Assembly (NCBI RefSeq): GCF_010646885.2
Contig: NZ_CP050700.1
Coordinates: 1,948,501-2,012,500, forward strand
Direction of reading: 5' to 3'
Source of the DNA: Desulfopila sp. IMCC35008
GTDB taxonomy: Bacteria > Desulfobacterota > Desulfobulbia > Desulfobulbales > Desulfocapsaceae
Length of the DNA: 64,000 nt
Shown: positions 15,694-24,242 of the stretch, in pieces
Layout of the letters: the number at the start of each line of letters is the position of its first letter
Position numbering within the stretch: position 1 is the stretch's first letter
Notes under the pieces: model-generated
Seen by the model: the letters and a program-made list of their open reading frames with translations, nothing else
What the model was told of the DNA's origin: nothing
The model's database searches: none
Position numbers and translations under genes: made by a program

Positions 15694-16689
15694 ATGAAAA
15701 TTATTCAGTTTATGGCCTCGGCAGGGTTTGGAGGTGCGGAAAAAGTATTTCTGGAACTATCCAATGGTCTGGCGGAGCGTCATGATGTAACGGCGCTTGT
15801 GGTTCGAAATTGCCGCTACAGAAGCATGTTTTCACCCCGTGTTACAATTGTTGAGTTACAGTCAAACCCTACCTCGAATAATCCCTTACTTCATTTTGAA
15901 CTGTACAAGGTCATCAAGCGTGAACAACCCGATATTATTCATTCTCATGCTGCGAAGGGATCCATGCTTGTTCACCGTGTTAATCGATTTTTAGGCATTC
16001 CACATCTCGGTACCAAACATAATGACCGAAAAGGCCGAATATTTAATCGTTTGAAGTGGGTGAGTGCGGTTTCCCATAAAGGGTGCAGGTCTGTTGAGTC
16101 AACGGGTCACGGTACAGTAAAGGTTATTTTCAACGGAGTGCAGGCAGAAGAAACAGGGGAACCGCAAAAAAGTGATACTTTCAGCATGCTGGCCGTTGGC
16201 CGTCTTGATAAAATTAAAGGGTTTGACATCCTTATTCGGCAGGTTGCCCAGCTTGATTTCCCGTTTTTGTTACAGATTGTGGGGGAGGGGCCGGAGGAGG
16301 ATTCCTTAAGGAAATTGATAGATGAATTAGGTTTGAAAGGAAAAGTGCTCCTGCCGGGCTTTAGGAAAGACATTCCGCAACTGATGCATAATTCCGACGT
16401 GGTGATTCTGTCATCACACAGGGAAGGATGCCCCAAGGTGCTGTTGGAATCATTTTTTTACGCGCCTTTGGTTCTTGCTACAAGGGTGGGTGATGTTCCC
16501 GAGTTACTCCCTCAAGAACTACAGACCTCATGTGAGACGATGGCAGCTGATATTTCCCGGATTCAATCGGGGTATGAAGATGCAAGAAAGGTGTTTGAGG
16601 CAATCAGGGAGGAAAGGAAAGCAACGTTTTCTTTTGATGCGGTCGTGGCAGAGTATGAGAGATACTACAAAGACATCCTTTCTGCTTAG
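15694..16689 (+). CDS. GT4-family glycosyltransferase
   Basis: The 331-residue protein has a GT-B fold with a short N-terminal domain (FMASAGFGGAEKVFLELSNGL) and a C-terminal nucleotide-sugar domain (VGRLDKIKGFDILIRQV, IVGEGPEEDSLRKLI, and the retaining-GT motif SSHREGCPKVLLESFF, with the usual E-x7-E spacing). It lies 12 bp behind the sensor kinase and faces the O-antigen ligase-family gene across two REP-like palindromes. Its neighbours msbA and the late acyltransferase suggest a role in LPS core assembly. The sugar specificity cannot be read from sequence. Confidence 0.9.
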   Translation: MKIIQFMASAGFGGAEKVFLELSNGLAERHDVTALVVRNCRYRSMFSPRVTIVELQSNPTSNNPLLHFELYKVIKREQPDIIHSHAAKGSMLVHRVNRFLGIPHLGTKHNDRKGRIFNRLKWVSAVSHKGCRSVESTGHGTVKVIFNGVQAEETGEPQKSDTFSMLAVGRLDKIKGFDILIRQVAQLDFPFLLQIVGEGPEEDSLRKLIDELGLKGKVLLPGFRKDIPQLMHNSDVVILSSHREGCPKVLLESFFYAPLVLATRVGDVPELLPQELQTSCETMAADISRIQSGYEDARKVFEAIREERKATFSFDAVVAEYERYYKDILSA

Positions 16690-16710
16690 CAGGATAGTTT
16701 GCCGTCAAGT

Positions 16711-16734
16711 GGGGTCAGGCTTAAGCCTGACCCC
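16711..16734. repeat. REP-like palindrome, copy 1
   Basis: This is a perfect 24-bp palindrome with half-site GGGGTCAGGCTT, continued on the right by CGGA. It lies between the convergent GT4 and O-antigen ligase-family genes. Three further copies are at 16768, 19812 and 21985. Confidence 0.9.
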
Positions 16735-16767
16735 GGACCTCGTGGTTTGTCGACAAATTAGCACCAT

Positions 16768-16791
16768 GGGGTCAGGCTTAAGCCTGGCCCC
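16768..16791. repeat. REP-like palindrome, copy 2 (one mismatch)
   Basis: The element matches copy 1 except for one T-to-G change in the right arm. A related half-element (CCCCAGCCTGACCC, about 16798-16811) follows directly, so this copy is a compound. It overlaps the 3' end of the minus-strand ligase-family gene and contains its stop codon in the central TTAA. Confidence 0.9.
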
Positions 16792-17992
16792 TCTCAACCC
16801 CAGCCTGACCCTGAGAATCTAATTCCCATCCTGAAGCCAATAAAACCGAGGAAAGAAAAGCGTAGAAATGTCCCTGTTGTGAATCAAACAAAAACGAATT
16901 AGCAATACAACCCGCCGCCATCGCAATAACCACACCTTGAACCAGGTGTCTTTCACGGTGGGGAAGTTTAAAACTAAGGGCAAATTGCCAGCCAAGCAGG
17001 GCCAGGAACGTGAAAAGTCCCATGAGGCCAACCTGCACGCCGATAAAAAGATACTCGTTGTGAGGGTTGTCCGTACTCTTGGTTCGTTTCTTTTTTATCT
17101 CTTTTTGTACAGTTTCATAGGAGCCTGTTCCGTGGCCGGTGATGGGCGCCTGTTTAATAAGGTCGATGCTATTGGTCCACCAGTCGAATCGCATTCCAAG
17201 GGATGTTCTGGATCTCCCGGGATGGTAGTGGGTGATCTCATCATATGCGTCTATTGCACGGGTCTGCACGTTTTCTGAAGTATAAAAGATGCCGGTGATT
17301 AATCCGGCCAACAGGAGAAAACCGATCAGAATCACCTTTGGGGTACAGCGCTGAATGATTGTTAAAAGGGAAAGCAGGACGACCAGCACCATGCCGGCAC
17401 GGCCATGATTTATAAAGATCAAGTTGATGAGTGTTGCCACAAAAAGCATGGCCCAGAGATATCGATACCGACCTGCATCCATGCTCCTTTGTAGCGCCCA
17501 GAAGCCAAGCAATGCCATGAAAAAACTATGGGATATATGGTGGATGATGGAGTTTCCGTATTTAAACTCGGGAAGGATGGAAAAATATATCCCGTACGAT
17601 ATCAGCATCAGAATGATGCAGCCAGCCACAAAGGAGTTCTCTGCCAATCTGCGACCTTTTCCATGGTTGGCAAGCAGCATGAAAACCATGGGGATGAAAA
17701 TCAGCTCCCTGTACTTGGCAAGTATACGAATACCTTCATCGAGCGGTACTACTGTGTATCCGAGACCGATTGTAAAAAGAATGAAAAGAGTGGTGGAATA
17801 AAGTATGACCGCATTTTCCCGCATGAGGTTGGGCAGTTGCAGGAATTTTCCTGAAAGAAACCAGAAGAGAAGGGCAAGGACCGAACCTATCCCAAGCAGG
17901 GAAGTCGACAGGGGGATAAAGAAGCAGGTGGCGATAATGCAATAGACACCTGCAGAGATAGTAACGTCGCGGTAAGAGTGTTGTGCAGTCAT
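16778..17992 (-). CDS. O-antigen ligase-family membrane protein (Wzy_C type)
   Basis: The 404-residue protein has about ten to twelve membrane helices and the large periplasmic loop typical of WaaL/Wzy. Markers are INHGRAGM near residue 195, GMRFDWWTNSIDLIKQAPITGHGTGSYE near 265-290, and NPHNEYLFIGVQVGLMGL near 310. Its position directly behind msbA and a lipid A acyltransferase on the same strand favours a WaaL ligase joining O-polysaccharide to lipid A-core in the periplasm. A Wzy polymerase cannot be excluded. The last 13 or so residues (QGQAGVERGQA after the native end) are translated from a REP-like repeat that also supplies the TAA stop. Confidence 0.85.
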   Translation of the reverse strand: MTAQHSYRDVTISAGVYCIIATCFFIPLSTSLLGIGSVLALLFWFLSGKFLQLPNLMRENAVILYSTTLFILFTIGLGYTVVPLDEGIRILAKYRELIFIPMVFMLLANHGKGRRLAENSFVAGCIILMLISYGIYFSILPEFKYGNSIIHHISHSFFMALLGFWALQRSMDAGRYRYLWAMLFVATLINLIFINHGRAGMVLVVLLSLLTIIQRCTPKVILIGFLLLAGLITGIFYTSENVQTRAIDAYDEITHYHPGRSRTSLGMRFDWWTNSIDLIKQAPITGHGTGSYETVQKEIKKKRTKSTDNPHNEYLFIGVQVGLMGLFTFLALLGWQFALSFKLPHRERHLVQGVVIAMAAGCIANSFLFDSQQGHFYAFLSSVLLASGWELDSQGQAGVERGQA

Positions 17993-18010
17993 TTCAGTAG
18001 TTGATGCAAT

Positions 18011-19738
18011 TTATTTGTACTGCATATTGTAAAGGACCTCGTATTCACCATTGAGACTGAGCAGTTCATCATGAGTGCCTTGCTCAACTATTTTGCCTTC
18101 TTTGATTACGATGATCCGATCGCAATTCTTGATGGTAGAGAGTCTGTGGGCGATAACAAAGGTTGTCTTGTTTTTCATCAGGTTTTCGAGAGCCTTTTGG
18201 ACTTCCCGTTCAGATTCGGTATCAAGTGCAGAGGTCGCCTCGTCCAGGATCAGGATCGGTGCATTTTTCAGGATAGCACGGGCGATAGAGACACGTTGAC
18301 GCTCACCACCCGAGAGCCGTGCACCGCCTTCGCCAATGATTGTGTCGAAACCGTTAGGCAGGTTATCTATAAAATCGAGGGCGTAGGCCGCTTTGGCAGC
18401 CTTTCTTATCTCTTCAATAGAGGCGTTGAGGTCACCGTAGGCAATGTTGTTTTGAACGGTGTCATTAAAAAGGATGGTTTGCTGGGTGACCATGGCGATC
18501 TGGCTTCGCAGGGAAGAGAGGGTAACATCGCGAATGTCGGTGCCATCTATGGTGATAGAACCCTTCTTAATATCGAGAAAACGTGGAATCAGGTTGGTGA
18601 TTGTGGTTTTGCCGCCGCCGCTGTGACCGACGATTGCAAGTGCTTGCCCGGATGGGACTGAAAGGTTGACATCGGATAAGACCTGTGTGTCCTTGTCATA
18701 GCTGAAGTTGACATTTTTGAAATCAATCCGGGTTGTGAAAGGTTGCAGGGGGACAGCACCATCTTTATCCCTGATTTCGGGCTCTATATCGAGTATGGAA
18801 AAGATACGGGTCGCTGCAGCCATACCCTGCTGAATGAGGGGGTTGATCCGGCTCAGGTTCTTAACAGGTTCGTAAGCAGCAATAAGGGCAACAAGGAAGG
18901 CAAAAAATGTACCTGGTGAGGCACCATCATAAATGACCTCTTTTCCACCAACCCAGACGATAACTGAAAAGGCAACACCGCCAATAGTGTGCATCAGAGG
19001 GTGTTGCATTGAACGGTATTTTGCATCTTTGAGAACAATGGCAAAGAGAGCGTTTACCTGATCTTGAAAACGGTCAACCTCATATTTTTCCTTGGAAAAA
19101 GCTTTTACAATACGATTGCCGGTGATCGTTTCATAAAGCCTGTCACTGACTTTGGCCGTTTCTTCCTGGGTGCGTGTGCTGAACTGTCTGAAAAGTTTGC
19201 TGAACTTGACGATCGGCAGGGCAGCGGTCGGCAGGAGGATAAACGTTATGAGTGCCAACTCCCAGTTTTGGTAAAACACAAAAATGAGCAGGAAGAGAAC
19301 GAGGAAGAAATCCTTGGTAATATTAACCAGCGCATTTGAGACTGAAATCTGCATGAGCGTTACGTCAGAGATCACGCGAGAAATCAATGTCCCGGTTGAA
19401 TGCTCATGAAAAAATGAAAGTGGCTGCTTGTGGATGTGTTCAAATAAGCGAACACGTAAATTCTGGATGATTGATTGCCCGATTTTTTCAAGAAGAAACG
19501 TGTAGCAATAATTAAACATGGATATCATCAGGAAGATGAAGAAAATTGCAAATGGGAGCAATTTCAGCATATTCATATCTTTTTCAATGAACATGTCGTC
19601 GATGACCGGTTTTAATATCCAGGCCTGGGCGGTGGTGAAAGCAGAATGCAATATCATGCAGACCATCGCTATCCCGAGAAGTGGGCGATATGGTTTGATG
19701 ATCTCGTAGAGTCGTCGTAGTATTTCTTTGTTTGGCAT
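18011..19738 (-). CDS. msbA: Lipid A-core flippase MsbA (ABC transporter)
   Basis: Starting at the ATG at 19738 (MPNKEILRRL) the protein is 575 residues, the usual MsbA size. Six membrane helices (about 20-310) are followed by an ABC ATPase domain with Walker A GHSGGGKTT, signature LSGGERQRVSIARA and Walker B ILILDEATSALD. It moves lipid A-core across the inner membrane as a homodimer. The frame stays open 69 codons further upstream, but that extension runs through a REP-like palindrome and has no homologous character, so the shorter start is preferred. It lies between the acyltransferase and ligase-family genes, all on the minus strand. Confidence 0.94.
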   Translation of the reverse strand: MPNKEILRRLYEIIKPYRPLLGIAMVCMILHSAFTTAQAWILKPVIDDMFIEKDMNMLKLLPFAIFFIFLMISMFNYCYTFLLEKIGQSIIQNLRVRLFEHIHKQPLSFFHEHSTGTLISRVISDVTLMQISVSNALVNITKDFFLVLFLLIFVFYQNWELALITFILLPTAALPIVKFSKLFRQFSTRTQEETAKVSDRLYETITGNRIVKAFSKEKYEVDRFQDQVNALFAIVLKDAKYRSMQHPLMHTIGGVAFSVIVWVGGKEVIYDGASPGTFFAFLVALIAAYEPVKNLSRINPLIQQGMAAATRIFSILDIEPEIRDKDGAVPLQPFTTRIDFKNVNFSYDKDTQVLSDVNLSVPSGQALAIVGHSGGGKTTITNLIPRFLDIKKGSITIDGTDIRDVTLSSLRSQIAMVTQQTILFNDTVQNNIAYGDLNASIEEIRKAAKAAYALDFIDNLPNGFDTIIGEGGARLSGGERQRVSIARAILKNAPILILDEATSALDTESEREVQKALENLMKNKTTFVIAHRLSTIKNCDRIIVIKEGKIVEQGTHDELLSLNGEYEVLYNMQYK

Positions 19739-19811
19739 TATGTGAAGGTGTGACTGTTCCGTGGTTATATGTAAATAGGGGCGACAACACGAGGGCAGGC
19801 TTTGCAAATCC

Positions 19812-19835
19812 GGGGTCAGGCTTAAGCCTGACCCC
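19812..19835. repeat. REP-like palindrome, copy 3
   Basis: This is a perfect 24-bp palindrome identical to copy 1, in the 184-bp gap between msbA and the late acyltransferase gene. Read on the minus strand its right flank is CGGATTTGC, close to the flank of copy 4 (CCGGATTAGC), which gives the element an orientation. Confidence 0.9.
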
Positions 19836-19922
19836 ACCTGCTGCGGACCCCTCCTGCTCTTCTTGGCGAGTAGTTTTACACTACCCGCAGGTATTACTAA
19901 AGGCCATTCTTGACGGTACCCT

Positions 19923-20843
19923 TCAGGACAAAAAGATATCACCAAGATTACGCTTTATCTGCGTGTACCCCTTTTTCTTCCAGAGGCGGTGAAAGAGGCT
20001 GAACCATTGTTCCGGATACTTGCGGATCCAGGGTTCATACCAGATGATGGCGCGCTGACTGATGTCGGCAATGTTATCATCGTTGATTTCGGTATATTCT
20101 GGGAGATCAACAGTATCAAAATCTATATGTAACTTATTGTCCTTCATATAGTATACGCTCGTCATAACCGGTGCGCCTGTTCGAAGATGGAGAAGGGCCG
20201 TTCCCTTGGCACATGACAATTCTTTGTTGAAGAACTGGATCGGCGTGCCGTTGTCGGTATAATTCTGGTCCAGACTGATGATAAGGAGGCGATTGCGCTC
20301 GAGTGCTTCTTGATACGCAGCCATTTTCGACTGACTGTGAATATGCTCAAGACTTGACCCGTATCGCCCTCGCTGACCTACAAAATAATCATCTGATAAC
20401 TTGTTGGCCTGTTTCTGGTATATGAGTGAGGTGGGAAGTCCGTTGAGGTTGAACCAGGCGAAATACGCCTCGAACCAGCAGCCATGATAGGTGGTGAGGA
20501 TCACCCCTTTGCCTTTTTCCAGTTCCTGTTGTATTTTATCCAAGCCAGAGATCTGCGCATCTTCGACCAGTTTGATAAGTGCTTTTCTGTGCAGGATGAA
20601 GATGAGCCCGAATGTTTTGGCAAATTGACAGTATGTTTTTTTCAGCAAGGGGAATATTTTGTCTTTCCCCATTTCGGGAAAAACGTTGGATAAGTTCTCA
20701 TAGGCTACGTCAAGACGATATGGGAAAATGACCCATGCCAACCGCCCCAACATCCCAGAAAACCATAGAATTACCGGGACAGGAAGCAGGTTGATAAAGA
20801 AAATAATTGTGCGAAGTGCGATGTATTCCAGCTTATGTTTCAT
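19923..20843 (-). CDS. Lipid A late acyltransferase (LpxL/LpxM/HtrB family)
   Basis: From the ATG at 20843 the protein is 306 residues, near the family norm. It has an N-terminal membrane helix (about 10-30), the catalytic His-x4-acid motif as His120/Glu125 in TTYHGCWFE, and later family segments (SLDQNY, AKGTALLHLRTGAPVM, WYEPWIRKYPEQWFSLFHRLW). It adds a secondary acyl chain to lipid A at the inner membrane. An upstream ATG at 20900 is in frame, but that extension lies inside an inverted repeat that looks like an operator. The gene is divergent from the UDP-glucuronate decarboxylase-like gene. Confidence 0.9.
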   Translation of the reverse strand: MKHKLEYIALRTIIFFINLLPVPVILWFSGMLGRLAWVIFPYRLDVAYENLSNVFPEMGKDKIFPLLKKTYCQFAKTFGLIFILHRKALIKLVEDAQISGLDKIQQELEKGKGVILTTYHGCWFEAYFAWFNLNGLPTSLIYQKQANKLSDDYFVGQRGRYGSSLEHIHSQSKMAAYQEALERNRLLIISLDQNYTDNGTPIQFFNKELSCAKGTALLHLRTGAPVMTSVYYMKDNKLHIDFDTVDLPEYTEINDDNIADISQRAIIWYEPWIRKYPEQWFSLFHRLWKKKGYTQIKRNLGDIFLS

Positions 20844-20872
20844 GGATATCTGTTTGACAATGTGAGTAAAAC

Positions 20873-20920
20873 ATTCACAGGTTGAAAATGTATGTTGCAA
20901 ATATTATAAAACCTGTGAAT
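20873..20920. promoter_or_regulatory. Inverted repeat, candidate operator
   Basis: Perfect 11-bp arms (ATTCACAGGTT at 20873-20883 and its complement at 20910-20920) are separated by 26 bp in the divergent promoter region. The core CACAGG recurs as a second inverted pair at 20974-20997. The regulator is unknown. Confidence 0.5.
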
Positions 20921-20973
20921 ATACCCCTGCCTCAGATATGGGCAACAAGAAAGTATAATTTAGATATTTCAAT

Positions 20974-20997
20974 AGCACAGGAATTATAACCTGTGCT
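20974..20997 (+). promoter_or_regulatory. Hairpin or second operator pair before the SDR gene
   Basis: Eight-bp arms (AGCACAGG and its complement) flank an 8-nt AT loop and are followed by TTCTATTT, 20 nt before the GTG start. It could be an attenuator-like hairpin or an operator with the same CACAGG half-site as the repeat at 20873-20920. Confidence 0.4.
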
Positions 20998-21016
20998 TTC
21001 TATTTATAGGTGAATT

Positions 21017-21961
21017 GTGAAAAGTGATAAGAAACGTGTAGCGGTAACCGGTGGGAGTGGTTTTGTCGGTTCTCACCTTTGTGCCCGGCTGCTCAAAGAA
21101 GACTGTGAGGTCTTATGTATCGATAACTTCTTTACAGGTACGAAACAGAACATTCTACCCTTGCTGGATAACCCTTATTTTGAATGTATCCGTCATGATG
21201 TGACGTTTCCGTTGTATCTGGAAGTTGATGAAATTTATAATTTAGCGTGTCCTGCTTCACCTATACATTATCAACATGATCCTGTGCAGACCACAAAGAC
21301 GTCTGTTCACGGTGCCATTAATATGCTTGGTCTCGCTAAAAGAGTAGGAGCAAAAATATTCCAGGCCTCCACGAGTGAAGTGTATGGAGATCCCGAAATT
21401 CACCCACAGACTGAGGATTATTGGGGACATGTCAATCCTATTGGCCGACGATCATGTTATGACGAAGGAAAACGATGCGCAGAGACACTCTTTTTCGACT
21501 ACCATCGCCAACATAACCTAAAAATAAAGATAGCCAGAATATTCAACACCTACGGCCCTAACATGCACCCGAATGACGGACGAGTTGTATCAAACTTCAT
21601 CGTCCAGGCACTTCAGGGTAAAGATATCACTGTATATGGTGATGGCAGCCAGACCAGATCGTTCTGCTATGTAGATGACCTCATTGAAGGATTTATCCGT
21701 TTGATGAATTCTGCAGATGACTTTACCGGCCCAGTCAATCTTGGTAATCCTGGAGAGTTTACGATTTTAGAGCTGGCCGAAAAGGTGATCGACTTTACCG
21801 GATCTAAGTCAAAAATTGCTTTTAAAGAGCTTCCATCGGATGACCCAAAGCAACGCAGACCAGATATTTCACTGGCTAAGGAGAAGCTTGGGTGGCAGCC
21901 CTCCATCAAACTGGAAGAAGGACTAAAGCCAACAGTTGACTACTTCGCCGGACTCATTTAG
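21017..21961 (+). CDS. UDP-glucuronate decarboxylase-like SDR epimerase
   Basis: The 314-residue protein is an extended short-chain dehydrogenase. The NAD motif is [10 protein letters not shown] (11-20), the catalytic Ser/Glu segment STSEVYGDP (near 119), and the Tyr148-x3-Lys152 pair lies in [10 protein letters not shown], a segment typical of UDP-xylose synthases. It most likely converts UDP-glucuronate to UDP-xylose or its 4-keto intermediate for the glycan cluster. It starts with GTG, with AGGTGA just upstream. It is the first gene of the long plus-strand polysaccharide region and is followed by a REP-like palindrome. A plain sugar epimerase function is less likely. Confidence 0.88.
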   Translation: MKSDKKRVAVTGGSGFVGSHLCARLLKEDCEVLCIDNFFTGTKQNILPLLDNPYFECIRHDVTFPLYLEVDEIYNLACPASPIHYQHDPVQTTKTSVHGAINMLGLAKRVGAKIFQASTSEVYGDPEIHPQTEDYWGHVNPIGRRSCYDEGKRCAETLFFDYHRQHNLKIKIARIFNTYGPNMHPNDGRVVSNFIVQALQGKDITVYGDGSQTRSFCYVDDLIEGFIRLMNSADDFTGPVNLGNPGEFTILELAEKVIDFTGSKSKIAFKELPSDDPKQRRPDISLAKEKLGWQPSIKLEEGLKPTVDYFAGLI

Positions 21962-21984
21962 ACGAAGGTTACTCACGGTTGGTT

Positions 21985-22008
21985 GGGGTCAGACTTAAGT
22001 CTGACCCC
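21985..22008. repeat. REP-like palindrome, copy 4 (compensated variant)
   Basis: The palindrome has half-site GGGGTCAGACTT: the G-to-A change in the left arm is matched by C-to-T in the right arm, so symmetry is kept. It lies between the SDR gene and the first wzm. Confidence 0.9.
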
Positions 22009-22068
22009 CGGATTAGCATGTGCTCCTAAGGGCCACAAAAAGGAATGATACATAACGGATTTAAATAG

Positions 22069-22875
22069 ATGGTAGGTGCCGGACTAGCCCGTCTTGCGGG
22101 TGACCTTATAAAATATAATCATATGTTGAGATCCCTCGCCTGGCGCGAGGTCTCATCAATGTATGTCGGATCATTTCTCGGCTTTATCTGGACGTTTATC
22201 CAGCCGGCGGTCATGATTCTGGTGTTCTGGTTTGTCTTCAGTGTCGGCTTTAAAGCGAAACCACTGAATGATGTACCATTCGTCGTATGGCTGACAGCTG
22301 GCATGGCCCCGTGGTTTGTTTTTTCTAATATAGTTACTGCTTGTTCCACTGTTATTATTCAGTATGGGCATATAATAAAAAAGACGGTATTCCCATCCCA
22401 GATTCTCGTGGCCGTAAAAATACTATCTAATATGGTTGCTCACGGGGCATTTGTTCTTCTACTCATTGTGTTGATTCTCTGTAACGGCATGGAGTTTAGT
22501 CTCTATTACCTGCAGGCTCTATACTACCTTGTTTGCCTTGTTGTTTTGGCAAGTGGCGTCGGTTGGCTGATTTCTTCAATAAATGTATATGCTAGGGATG
22601 TAGGGCAGCTTGTACCGGTTATAATCCAGGTTGGTTTTTGGGTAACACCGATATTCTGGGATATTAATATGATGTCCGAGACCATACAATTCTGGCTCAA
22701 ACTGAATCCTGCATTCTATATTGTTCAGGGCTACCGGGATTCTTTTATCAATTTTATCCCATTCTGGCACCATGGGATGTATACCATATACTTCTGGACG
22801 TTTTCAGTGTTAATGCTTCTGACCGGCGGTTGGGTGTTTCGCAGGCTGAAACCCCAGTTTGTTGATGTGTTGTAA
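22069..22875 (+). CDS. wzm: ABC-2 polysaccharide export permease (first Wzm)
   Basis: The 268-residue protein has six predicted membrane helices and the ABC-2 permease pattern, including the N-terminal amphipathic segment LRSLAWREVSSMYVGSFLGFIWTFIQP and the late segment VTPIFWDINMMSETIQFWLKLNPAFYIVQGYRDSF. It forms the channel of an O-polysaccharide exporter with the ATPase encoded 11 bp downstream. A second, different pair exists at 35.4-37.6 kb. Confidence 0.93.
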   Translation: MVGAGLARLAGDLIKYNHMLRSLAWREVSSMYVGSFLGFIWTFIQPAVMILVFWFVFSVGFKAKPLNDVPFVVWLTAGMAPWFVFSNIVTACSTVIIQYGHIIKKTVFPSQILVAVKILSNMVAHGAFVLLLIVLILCNGMEFSLYYLQALYYLVCLVVLASGVGWLISSINVYARDVGQLVPVIIQVGFWVTPIFWDINMMSETIQFWLKLNPAFYIVQGYRDSFINFIPFWHHGMYTIYFWTFSVLMLLTGGWVFRRLKPQFVDVL

Positions 22876-22886
22876 CTTCCTCTATT

Positions 22887-24191
22887 ATGGATATTTCAAA
22901 CTCTGCTATATCTTTGCAGGCTGTAACTAAAAAGTTCTGCCTGTATCGAAGAAATATACACCGTGTCTTCGAGACGCTGTTTCCCTTCGGTAAACAATAT
23001 CATACTCCTTTTTATGCGCTGACAGATGTTGATCTGGCTGTTAACAGAGGAGAAACTGTCGGTCTGATAGGACGGAATGGTAGCGGGAAGTCAACGATGC
23101 TTCAGGTCATCTGTGGAATTTTGCAACCTACAGAAGGAAGTGTGACGGTAGGTGGTCGAATTTCTGCACTACTCGAATTGGGTGCTGGTTTCAATCCTGA
23201 TTTTAATGGTCGCGAAAATATCTATCTTTCAACGTCTATAATGGGGATGTCCCGAGAGGAAACCGACGCAAAATTTTCTTCAATCGTTGAATTTGCAGAC
23301 ATCGGTGAGTTTATCGACCAGCCTGTTAAAACCTATTCCAGTGGGATGTTTGTTCGGCTGGCATTTGCTACCGCAATCAGTGTTGAACCGGATATTCTCA
23401 TTGTTGATGAGGCGCTCGCTGTAGGTGATATCTTCTTTCAGCAAAAATGTATGGAATACATGAAGAAGATGATGGCTGAAAAAACCATCGTCCTTGTTTC
23501 TCATGATATGCAGGCAGTATCCAGTCTATGTGATCGTGTAATAGTAATGGAAGGAGGAAAAAAACTCTTTGATGGACCAACAGACGAAGGAATAGCTTTA
23601 TATACCCGTCTTGTTCACAATGAACTTTTTGACAGGGAGGAGCAGAAGGCCGGATCTTGCGTGGTTCTTCCTGCTGGATTTAAGGAGAAACTGCTGGCCA
23701 TAGAACCGGATTTTTCGAGTTGGTTACCTGTTGAAGACTCAGCTCGTGGCGGGGGTGGCGCCGTTTCCATTTACAATGTCTCCATCACAAAAGACGGTCA
23801 ACTGTTTAAAACAGTAGAACGTGGTGAGAAAGTAACCATAAGAATGCTGGTATATGGTGTTCGAGAGATTGGACAGGTCATTTTTGGGTATACGGTAAAA
23901 GATCGCGTTGGAGTTGCTGTTTTTGGTGAGAACAGTGTAGCCTCAGTCGACACCCCACCTCAATTGCCTGAAGGCTTTTCTATTGTAAAGTTTGATTTCG
24001 AGTGGCCGGAGGTAGTCTCCCAGGAATATACCCTGACCCTTGGGATAGGTGAGGGGGAACATCCCTTCGACCACGTCATACAGTGTTGGGCTCATAACAT
24101 CTATTCGTTTACCGCATTAACACCTGGTGCTTACATACACGGCATTTTCAATAACCCTCTCGATTCTTTGACAATCAATAAAATCTCTTGA
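22887..24191 (+). CDS. wzt: O-polysaccharide ABC exporter ATPase with C-terminal glycan-binding domain (first Wzt)
   Basis: The 434-residue protein has an ABC domain (1-245; Walker A GLIGRNGSGKST, signature YSSGMFVRLAFA, Walker B ILIVDEALAVGD). A linker (about 250-295) and a beta-rich C-terminal domain (about 296-434) follow, in the place of the Wzt domain that in known systems reads the terminal modification of the finished glycan. It energises export of lipid-linked polysaccharide across the inner membrane. The next gene encodes a HAD-type protein that might act on the chain end, although that link is inference. Confidence 0.93.
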   Translation: MDISNSAISLQAVTKKFCLYRRNIHRVFETLFPFGKQYHTPFYALTDVDLAVNRGETVGLIGRNGSGKSTMLQVICGILQPTEGSVTVGGRISALLELGAGFNPDFNGRENIYLSTSIMGMSREETDAKFSSIVEFADIGEFIDQPVKTYSSGMFVRLAFATAISVEPDILIVDEALAVGDIFFQQKCMEYMKKMMAEKTIVLVSHDMQAVSSLCDRVIVMEGGKKLFDGPTDEGIALYTRLVHNELFDREEQKAGSCVVLPAGFKEKLLAIEPDFSSWLPVEDSARGGGGAVSIYNVSITKDGQLFKTVERGEKVTIRMLVYGVREIGQVIFGYTVKDRVGVAVFGENSVASVDTPPQLPEGFSIVKFDFEWPEVVSQEYTLTLGIGEGEHPFDHVIQCWAHNIYSFTALTPGAYIHGIFNNPLDSLTINKIS

Positions 24192-24242
24192 GTTGAGCTT
24201 CTTGCCGAAGGACGGTCGCTGCACCTGTGAGGCAGTTCCATT

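Noticed and set aside
20844-20900. Longer start for the lipid A acyltransferase
   Set aside because: The added 19 residues are encoded by the inverted repeat and have no family character; the start at 20843 precedes the usual N-terminal helix.
21962-22068. JUMPstart or ops element ahead of the polysaccharide operon
   Set aside because: The GGCGGTAG core is not present in the leader regions examined.
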